64,000 nt of DNA from Clostridia bacterium (GTDB lineage Bacteria; Bacillota; Clostridia; Monoglobales; Monoglobaceae), in NCBI GenBank assembly GCA_017397725.1, contig JAFQIA010000013.1, positions 1 to 64,000 on the forward strand. The letters run 5' to 3'. This document shows positions 57,553 through 64,000 of the stretch, piece by piece (position 1 is the first letter of the stretch; the number at the start of each line of letters is the position of its first letter). The notes under the pieces are model-generated. The model saw only the letters and a program-made list of their open reading frames with translations. It had not been told where the DNA came from and did not search any database. Both the position numbers and the translations under genes were made by a program.

Positions 57553-59487
57553 ATGGGTATGACTTTGGCGCAAAAAATATTAAAGAATCATCTGGTCTCG
57601 GGAGAGATGGTTGCCGGTACCGAAATCGGCATCAAAATCGACCAGACCTTAACCCAGGACGCAACCGGAACCATGGCGTATCTGGAATTTGAAGCAATGG
57701 GCGTTCCTCGGGTAAAGACCGAGCGTTCGGTGGCATACATTGACCACAACACCCTGCAAAGCGGATTTGAAAATGCCGACGACCACCGGTTCATCGGTAG
57801 TGTGTGTAAAAAACACGGTATTTATTTCTCCCGCCCCGGCAACGGCATCTGTCATCAGGTGCATCTGGAGCGGTTCGGCATCCCCGGAAAAACCTTGATT
57901 GGCTCTGACAGCCATACCCCCACAGGCGGCGGTATCGGTATGATTGCCATCGGCGCCGGCGGTATGGATGTAGCTGTCGCTATGGGCGGCGGTACCTATT
58001 ATATTACCTGTCCCAAAATCGTAAAGGTAGAACTGACCGGCAAGCTGCAGCCTTGGGTTGCGGCAAAGGATGTGATTCTGGAAGTTCTGCGCAGACTTTC
58101 GGTCAAGGGCGGCGTAGGCAAAATCATCGAATATTGCGGCGAGGGTGTGAAAACCCTGTCGGTTCCCGAGCGTGCAACCATCACCAATATGGGCGCAGAG
58201 CTGGGCGCAACCACCTCGATTTTCCCGTCCGATGAAACCACCCGCCAATTTTTAAAAGCACAGGGCAGAGAAGAGGATTACACGCCCCTTTCTGCAGATG
58301 CGGATGCGGTATATGATGAAGTGGTGGAAATCAATTTGAGTGAATTGGTTCCCTTGGCGGCTTGCCCCCACTCCCCTGATAATGTGAAATCCGTAGAAGA
58401 AATCGGCAAGCTGAAGATTGATCAGGTTTGTATCGGTTCCTGTACCAACTCCTCATTATTGGATATGTTAAAAGTTGCCCATATTCTGAAGGGTAAGACG
58501 GTACACCCTGATGTTTCGCTGTCCATTGCACCGGGCTCCAAGCAGGTGCTGAATATGCTGGCAGAAAATGGCGCACTTGCCATTATGATTGATGCAGGCG
58601 CCAGAATTCTGGAAAGCGCTTGCGGTCCCTGTATTGGTATGGGTCAGTCCCCCAATTCCGGCGGTATCTCCTTAAGAACCTTCAACCGGAACTTTGAAGG
58701 ACGCAGCGGCACCAAGGACGGACAGATTTATCTGGTATCTCCCGAGCTTGCGGCGGCATCAGCGCTCACCGGATACCTGACCGACCCCAGAGAGCTTGGC
58801 GATATGCCGGAGTTCAAACTGCCGGAAGTATTTACCATCAATGACAACATGGTTGTTCCGCCGGTTGCGGAAGAGGATATGGACAGCGTAGAGGTTCTGC
58901 GTGGCCCCAACATCAAGCCGTTTCCTGTATCGGGTCCCTTGATGGATACCATCGAGGCAAAATGTAGCCTGAAGGTGGGCGACAACATCACCACCGACCA
59001 CATTATGCCGGCGGGTGCAAAGATTCTTCCCTTGCGTTCCAACATTCCCAAGATTTCGGAATACTGCTTTGCAGTTTGTGATGAGAAATTCCACGACCGT
59101 GCCTTGGAGCTTGGCAAGAGCATCGTAGTAGGCGGCAGCAACTACGGACAGGGTTCTTCCAGAGAACACGCTGCACTAGCACCCTTGTATCTGGGTGTGA
59201 AAGCGGTGATTGTGAAATCCTTTGCCAGAATCCATATGGCAAACCTGATTAACGCAGGCATCCTGCCTATGACCTTTGTGAATGAGGCAGACTATGACCG
59301 TATTGACCAGATGGATGAACTGGTGATAGAAAACGTAATTGCGCAGATTCAGGCAGGAAACACCGTCAAGGTGACCAACAAGACCAAGGGCTTTGACTTT
59401 GTGGTTAGCGTGGACCTGTCCGACCGCCAGAAGGAAATGCTGATTGCAGGCGGATTGCTGAACTACACCCGTGAGAAGAACCAATAG
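57553..59487 (+). CDS. acn: aconitate hydratase
   Basis: 644 residues of the aconitase family, shorter than AcnA (about 890) and close to the aconitase X-free, 640-residue bacterial type. Fe-S cysteines: IGSCTNSS and CGPCIGMG. Other landmarks: [14 protein letters not shown] and [18 protein letters not shown] in the swivel domain. It interconverts citrate and isocitrate. With icd 13 bp downstream it forms the oxidative half-cycle to 2-oxoglutarate for glutamate synthesis. Confidence 0.94.
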   Translation: MGMTLAQKILKNHLVSGEMVAGTEIGIKIDQTLTQDATGTMAYLEFEAMGVPRVKTERSVAYIDHNTLQSGFENADDHRFIGSVCKKHGIYFSRPGNGICHQVHLERFGIPGKTLIGSDSHTPTGGGIGMIAIGAGGMDVAVAMGGGTYYITCPKIVKVELTGKLQPWVAAKDVILEVLRRLSVKGGVGKIIEYCGEGVKTLSVPERATITNMGAELGATTSIFPSDETTRQFLKAQGREEDYTPLSADADAVYDEVVEINLSELVPLAACPHSPDNVKSVEEIGKLKIDQVCIGSCTNSSLLDMLKVAHILKGKTVHPDVSLSIAPGSKQVLNMLAENGALAIMIDAGARILESACGPCIGMGQSPNSGGISLRTFNRNFEGRSGTKDGQIYLVSPELAAASALTGYLTDPRELGDMPEFKLPEVFTINDNMVVPPVAEEDMDSVEVLRGPNIKPFPVSGPLMDTIEAKCSLKVGDNITTDHIMPAGAKILPLRSNIPKISEYCFAVCDEKFHDRALELGKSIVVGGSNYGQGSSREHAALAPLYLGVKAVIVKSFARIHMANLINAGILPMTFVNEADYDRIDQMDELVIENVIAQIQAGNTVKVTNKTKGFDFVVSVDLSDRQKEMLIAGGLLNYTREKNQ

Positions 59488-59500
59488 GAGGACGATACCA

Positions 59501-60712
59501 ATGGCAAAAATTCAAATGAAAACTCCCCTTGTGGAGATGGACGGAGATGAGATGACCCGCATCATCTGGAAGATGATTAAGGATATTCTGCTTCTCCCTT
59601 ATATTGACTTAAAGACCGAGTACTATGACTTGGGTCTGGAACATCGGAATGAAACCAATGACCAGGTCACCTTTGATTCTGCGGAGGCAACCAAAAAGTA
59701 TGGCGTTGCAGTCAAGTGTGCTACCATTACTCCCAACGCAGACCGGATGACCGAGTACAACCTCAAGGAGATGTGGAAATCCCCCAATGGTACCATCCGT
59801 GCCATCTTGGACGGAACTGTGTTCCGCACCCCGATTATTGTCAAGGGTATCACCCCCTTTATCCCCACTTGGACCAAGCCGATTACCATTGCCAGACACG
59901 CATACGGCGATGTGTATAAGAACACCGAGATGCAGGTTCCTAAGGGAAGCAAGTGCGAGTTGGTTTGCACCGATAAGGACGGCAACGAAACCCGTAGCCT
60001 GATTCACGAGTTTAAGGATTCTGATGGTATCATTCAGGGACTGCATAACATTGATAAGTCCATTGCAAGCTTTGCAAGAAGCTGTTTCAACTTTGCCTTG
60101 GATACCAAGCAGGATATCTGGTTTGCCTCCAAGGACACCATATCCAAGAAGTATGACCATCGCTTTAAGGACATCTTTGCAGAGATTTTTGAGACAGAAT
60201 ACAAAGAAAAGTTTGCCGCAGCTGGCATTGAATATTTCTACACCCTGATTGATGATGCGGTTGCTCGTGTGATTCGCTCCGAGGGCGGTTACATCTGGGC
60301 GTGCAAGAACTATGACGGCGATGTGATGAGTGATATGGTTGCAACTGCTTACGGTAGTCTGGCAATGATGACCTCAGTTCTGGTATCTCCTGACGGGGTT
60401 TATGAATACGAGGCAGCTCACGGCACCGTACAGCGTCACTATTACAAGCACTTAAAAGGGGAAAAGACCTCCACCAACAGCGTGGCAACCCTGTTTGCTT
60501 GGACCGGTGCGCTCCGCAAACGTGGTGAGATGGACGGCACCCCCGAGCTTTGTGAATTTGCCGACAAGCTGGAAAAGGCAACCATAAAGACCATTGAGGA
60601 TGGGGTTATGACCGGCGATTTGGCATTGCTTTCCTCTCTGCCTAACAAACAAAAGGTAGATACCGAAGAATTTTTGCTGGCAATCAATGAACGTTTGAAA
60701 GCAATGATGTAA
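59501..60712 (+). CDS. icd: isocitrate dehydrogenase (NADP+), eukaryotic-type
   Basis: 403 residues of the homodimeric IDH class found in eukaryotes and some bacteria: [61 protein letters not shown] and [18 protein letters not shown]. This subfamily normally uses NADP+. ATG 59501 follows AGGAGGACG. A terminator follows. Confidence 0.95.
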   Translation: MAKIQMKTPLVEMDGDEMTRIIWKMIKDILLLPYIDLKTEYYDLGLEHRNETNDQVTFDSAEATKKYGVAVKCATITPNADRMTEYNLKEMWKSPNGTIRAILDGTVFRTPIIVKGITPFIPTWTKPITIARHAYGDVYKNTEMQVPKGSKCELVCTDKDGNETRSLIHEFKDSDGIIQGLHNIDKSIASFARSCFNFALDTKQDIWFASKDTISKKYDHRFKDIFAEIFETEYKEKFAAAGIEYFYTLIDDAVARVIRSEGGYIWACKNYDGDVMSDMVATAYGSLAMMTSVLVSPDGVYEYEAAHGTVQRHYYKHLKGEKTSTNSVATLFAWTGALRKRGEMDGTPELCEFADKLEKATIKTIEDGVMTGDLALLSSLPNKQKVDTEEFLLAINERLKAMM

Positions 60713-60717
60713 GAAGA

Positions 60718-60743
60718 AAAGCCTTTCCTTTTGGGAAGGCTTT
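60718..60743 (+). terminator. icd terminator
   Basis: AAAGCCTT...AAGGCTTT stem with a T-containing loop just after the icd stop. The T-run is short, so termination may be partial. Confidence 0.6.
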
Positions 60744-60771
60744 GTATTTGAAACGAAAAAAGGCACAAGCA

Positions 60772-60800
60772 TTGACGAAACCAATTCTTTGTGATATAGT
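60772..60800 (+). promoter_or_regulatory. promoter of the GGDEF gene
   Basis: TTGACG (60772-60777), 17 bp, TATAGT (60795-60800). Confidence 0.65.
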
Positions 60801-60844
60801 GAAGTCAGGATGAAAATAGCATAAAAAGCAAAGGTGAATAAGTA

Positions 60845-63136
60845 TTGATTCGAAAGTATAAAAAGGCAAAGCGGTCAAGGAGCATCATCCTTTACACAGT
60901 GATTGTTTCGATCCTGCTTAGCATAGTTTGTCTTTCCATGATTCGGTATATTTATCAAAATGCCGAGGAAGAGGCGTTTGAAAGTTTACATATGCAGACC
61001 AAGCAGTTCAAGGAGGATATCCAGCTTCAGATTAAGTCGGATATCGAAAACCTTGTAACCTTGGCAAATGTTGCTGCACAGCTCTATGAAAAGGATGAGG
61101 ATTTTACCGTGGTCATTGATTCCTTTGAGGAAATCGGTTTGATTGCGGATGTAGGTATTTTGCTGCCAAATAATACGATGGAAACCCGAAAAGGGAGAGT
61201 TTCGGTTGCCGGCAAGATTGATTTTCATGAAGAGGTCCAAAAAGGGACACATACCACCGGCAAGGTTTCTGACCTGACCGATGCCAAGCGTGAGATTATA
61301 CGCAGTGCGACCCCGATTGTTTCCAAAGGCGAGACCATTGGTATTCTCTATGGACTGATTAATCTGAATACCCTGAATGAGAGATACAGAAATCTGGCAG
61401 ATTCCTTGGATGCACAGCTTTATGTCTATGAAAGAGAAAAAGGGAATATTCTGCTGGACACCTTCCGCAGCAACCGGAAAAACATTGCGGAATTGAAAGA
61501 AATGCAGTACAAGGACGACTTTTCTTACGAAGCGATGATGGAAACGGAGAAAGGGTATACCGCGTTTGTGTCACCGCTCTTGCGGGAAACGCTGTATCTG
61601 CATTATTCTCCTTTGGATATTGAGGATTGGCAGATTATGCTGGCGCGAACGGAGAAACAGGTTTTTGCCAATGCCCACCATATTGCCGGTGTGCTCTTTA
61701 TGATATTTGCGCTGATGCTGCTTTTGATGGCAGTATACTTTGTAGCGGTGTTCCGTAGCGAAATGCGGCGGAACGAGGTTATGAAAAAAGCGTCAGAAAT
61801 CCGGAAGCTGCTTCTGGATATCAATCAGCAACACAGCAATATCACCCAGACCTTGGAAACCATCGCGGTGTTTTCCAATGCAAGGTCGGCGGTATTTGTG
61901 GATACGGATCAAGAAGATCACAACTATATTTCGGCAAACAATGCAGAAAAACTGCTGGGCGGCAAGGATAGATCTTATTTTGTTGCAGAGTTGTTTCGGT
62001 ATGCAACAGAAATCCATCAAGCGCAAGGTGCGGCGGTTAGCGTGATTTCCATTGAGGCAAACAAGTATCTGCGGAAAAACAATCCGGAGTTTTATCGGTT
62101 CCTGTTGGATCACCAAATTGAAAAGGTCATCTTTTCTGCCATCACTGACAAGCATAATCATATTGGGATTCTGGGGGTACTCAATCCGCAAAAACCCATT
62201 CGGACCAGAAAGCTTTTGTATGATATCTCTATCTGCTTCTCCATTGCGATCTATAACAAGAAAAAGCTAAATCGTACCGAGTTGGCGGCAGAAACCGATT
62301 CTATGACCGGACTGAAAAACCGGTTGAGCTACAACAAGATGTTGGATAATCTGAAAGAAACACAGCCGCAGAATCTTGCGTGCGTGTATGTGGATGTCAA
62401 TGAACTGCATCTTTATAACAATCGATTGGGACATGCGGCAGGCGATGAGATGCTTTGCTATATTGCCAATACCCTCAAAGAGCTGTTTTACGGAAATTCC
62501 TTGTACCGATTGGGCGGGGATGAGTTCCTGGCATTTGTAGAGAATACCTCGGCAGAAGAAATCAGGGGTATCGTAGCATGTATTGAGGAACAGATGACGT
62601 TGATGAACTATCACATTGCGGTGGGGACTGCGTTCCGGGCTAAGACTGCCGATGTGGAAGAAATGGTCAAAGAAGCCGAAAAACGGATGTATGAGAAAAA
62701 GGCGCAGTATTATCAAAACAAAGAGCAAAAGGTTCTGGTGGACCAAGAAGATGATATTACTGCCACCCGTACGGGTATTGATGAAATCGATGCGTTGCTC
62801 TCTGTCTTAAAAGAGCATTATTGTGGCGTCTATCGGGTTTCCTTGCGCACCAATGCGGTGCATCGGCTTTTGATGCCTGCTTATCTGGGGTATGAGGAAA
62901 ACGAGAATGATTTTGCCAGTCTTTTCTCAAAGTATATTGGCGAGAGGGTGAATCCGGATTTCCATCGGGCGATTATGAGCTTTTTGGATTATGGTGCCAT
63001 TGAAACACAGCTGGAGGAAGGTGTTGTTCCAAGAATCACCTACAAAAAAATTGATGGAGAAATGCGGATTCTGAGCGTCTATCCGCTGAAACAAGGCGAA
63101 CCCGGTGACACACTGTGGGTTTTCGCAAGAGCATAA
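60845..63136 (+). CDS. membrane-bound diguanylate cyclase with sensor domain
   Basis: 763 residues. Membrane helix at about residues 13-35, an extracellular dCache-like sensor (about 40-275), and a second helix near 280-305. A GAF-like cytoplasmic region (about 330-470) follows, then a GGDEF domain with intact LYRLGGDEFLAFVE around residue 558. A C-terminal PAS-like stretch of about 110 residues ends the protein. It should make cyclic di-GMP in response to an external ligand. No EAL domain and no clear RxxD inhibitory site were seen. TTG start with AAAGGTG. Confidence 0.88.
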   Translation: MIRKYKKAKRSRSIILYTVIVSILLSIVCLSMIRYIYQNAEEEAFESLHMQTKQFKEDIQLQIKSDIENLVTLANVAAQLYEKDEDFTVVIDSFEEIGLIADVGILLPNNTMETRKGRVSVAGKIDFHEEVQKGTHTTGKVSDLTDAKREIIRSATPIVSKGETIGILYGLINLNTLNERYRNLADSLDAQLYVYEREKGNILLDTFRSNRKNIAELKEMQYKDDFSYEAMMETEKGYTAFVSPLLRETLYLHYSPLDIEDWQIMLARTEKQVFANAHHIAGVLFMIFALMLLLMAVYFVAVFRSEMRRNEVMKKASEIRKLLLDINQQHSNITQTLETIAVFSNARSAVFVDTDQEDHNYISANNAEKLLGGKDRSYFVAELFRYATEIHQAQGAAVSVISIEANKYLRKNNPEFYRFLLDHQIEKVIFSAITDKHNHIGILGVLNPQKPIRTRKLLYDISICFSIAIYNKKKLNRTELAAETDSMTGLKNRLSYNKMLDNLKETQPQNLACVYVDVNELHLYNNRLGHAAGDEMLCYIANTLKELFYGNSLYRLGGDEFLAFVENTSAEEIRGIVACIEEQMTLMNYHIAVGTAFRAKTADVEEMVKEAEKRMYEKKAQYYQNKEQKVLVDQEDDITATRTGIDEIDALLSVLKEHYCGVYRVSLRTNAVHRLLMPAYLGYEENENDFASLFSKYIGERVNPDFHRAIMSFLDYGAIETQLEEGVVPRITYKKIDGEMRILSVYPLKQGEPGDTLWVFARA

Positions 63137-63165
63137 AAAAACACCCGCCTGGGCGGGTGTTTTTT
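63135..63165. terminator. bidirectional terminator, GGDEF gene / ackA
   Basis: AAACACCCGC, loop CTGG, GCGGGTGTTT with A and T runs on either side, between the two convergent stop codons. Confidence 0.9.
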
Positions 63166-63170
63166 ATGCT

Positions 63171-64000
63171 TTATTTTGCAAGTCTTGCAGTATCCAGAGC
63201 AATCATCATTTCCTCATCGGTGGGAATCACCAGAGTTCTGACGGTTGCACCCTCAGCGGAGATGTCTTTCTCTTCGCCGCGAACTTTGTTCAGCTCAGGG
63301 TCAACCTTGATGCCCATAAAGTCCAGACCGTCGGTGATGGCTGCACGCATCATTGCGGTGTTCTCACCAATACCTGCGGTAAATACGATGGCATCTACGC
63401 CGCCCATTGCTGCTGCATAGGCACCAACATAACGCTTAACGCTGTAAGCAAACATGTTAAGCGCCAACTGTGCTCTTTCGTTGCCCTCGCCGGCAGCTTT
63501 TTCCAAATCTCTGAAGTCGCTACTGATGCCGGAGATTCCGTATACACCGGATTCCTTGTTCATCAAATCATTGATGCCCTTTAAGTCAAGGTTTTCTTTT
63601 TCCATCAAATAGGTCACGATAGCGGGATCGATGTCACCACAGCGGGTACCCATAACCACACCGGCAAGCGGGGTGAATCCCATAGTGGTATCTACGGATT
63701 TGCCGCCGTCTACTGCGGTGATGGAGGAACCGTTACCCAAGTGCAGGGTGATGATTTTCAAATCTTCAGGCTTTTTGCCCAGCATCTCTGCCGCTCTGCC
63801 CGAAACATATTTGTGAGAGGTTCCGTGGAACCCATATCTTCTGATTTTGTGCTTGGTATACATCTCATAGGGGAGTGCATACATATATGCCTCAGCCGGC
63901 ATGGTCTGGTGGAACGCGGTGTCAAATACGCCAACCTGAGGAACACCCGGCATAATCTTGGAGCAAGCCTCAATACCAATGATGTTTGCGGGGTTATGAA
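63171..64000 (-). CDS. ackA: acetate kinase, partial
   Basis: The C-terminal 276 residues or so of acetate kinase; the N-terminus lies beyond the window. [67 protein letters not shown] and [14 protein letters not shown] are all present. It makes ATP from acetyl-phosphate, giving acetate as a fermentation product. The neighbouring pta gene, if linked, would be outside the window. Confidence 0.96.
   Translation of the reverse strand, partial: HNPANIIGIEACSKIMPGVPQVGVFDTAFHQTMPAEAYMYALPYEMYTKHKIRRYGFHGTSHKYVSGRAAEMLGKKPEDLKIITLHLGNGSSITAVDGGKSVDTTMGFTPLAGVVMGTRCGDIDPAIVTYLMEKENLDLKGINDLMNKESGVYGISGISSDFRDLEKAAGEGNERAQLALNMFAYSVKRYVGAYAAAMGGVDAIVFTAGIGENTAMMRAAITDGLDFMGIKVDPELNKVRGEEKDISAEGATVRTLVIPTDEEMMIALDTARLAK

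Overview
The window looks like chromosomal DNA of an anaerobic, spore-forming member of the Clostridia (Bacillota) at roughly half G+C. The signs are the sporulation genes yqfC, yqfD and ylbJ, a RecA/MutS2/RNase J/Rex complement, class II aldolase, FabK, RelA plus a small alarmone synthetase, acetate kinase, and Firmicutes-style Shine-Dalgarno sites with TTG and GTG starts. I cannot name the genus. No 23S or 16S gene, tRNA, CRISPR array, transposase or phage gene is visible.

Layout. 1-350: 5S rRNA with its spacer and terminator. 367-12554 (+): a TetR regulator with its own palindromic operator, then recA-recX-rimO-pgsA, an almost complete fatty-acid synthesis run (plsX-fabH-fabK-fabD-fabG-acpP-fabF), rnc and an Elp3-like radical SAM gene. 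12567-20837 (-): hemZ, a metallo-beta-lactamase-fold hydrolase, relA, recJ and mutS2. 21021-28215 (+): a cysteine desulfurase and thiI, cinA, an SLH-anchored M13 metallopeptidase, a DUF1858 protein, yceD and rpmF. 28266-33988 (-): a QueG-like Fe-S protein, recO, a 52-codon yqzL-like gene, era, ybeY, phoH, yqfD and yqfC, which is the classical Firmicutes order with some members missing. 34070-38316: ylbJ, a REPIN-like inverted repeat, a HAD phosphatase, rex, a P-loop/Asp23 fusion and fba.

38317-54455 is the accessory region. A small alarmone synthetase and an RpiR/MurR regulator precede a tightly packed 13-gene operon of about 14 kb (40335-54379). It encodes a fucose-isomerase-like enzyme, a GlcD/AGPS-like FAD oxidase, a GlcF-like Fe-S protein, a class II aldolase, a PfkB kinase, an IolB-like isomerase, a mutarotase, a DUF4867 protein, an FGGY kinase, NagA, an AGE-family epimerase, a NagB-like isomerase and a compact fused EtfB-EtfA flavoprotein. 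It has no transporter. Carbon steps (isomerise, phosphorylate, cleave) are joined to a flavin/Fe-S/Etf oxidation module, which I consider the best candidate here for an undescribed system. Its substrate cannot be read from the sequence.

54459-64000: rnjA (-) and udg (+) diverge from a 630-bp non-coding interval packed with hairpins and three copies of a 27-nt element, two of which lie directly in front of the Shine-Dalgarno sites of the two genes. Aconitase, NADP-type isocitrate dehydrogenase, a membrane diguanylate cyclase and the 3' part of ackA follow.
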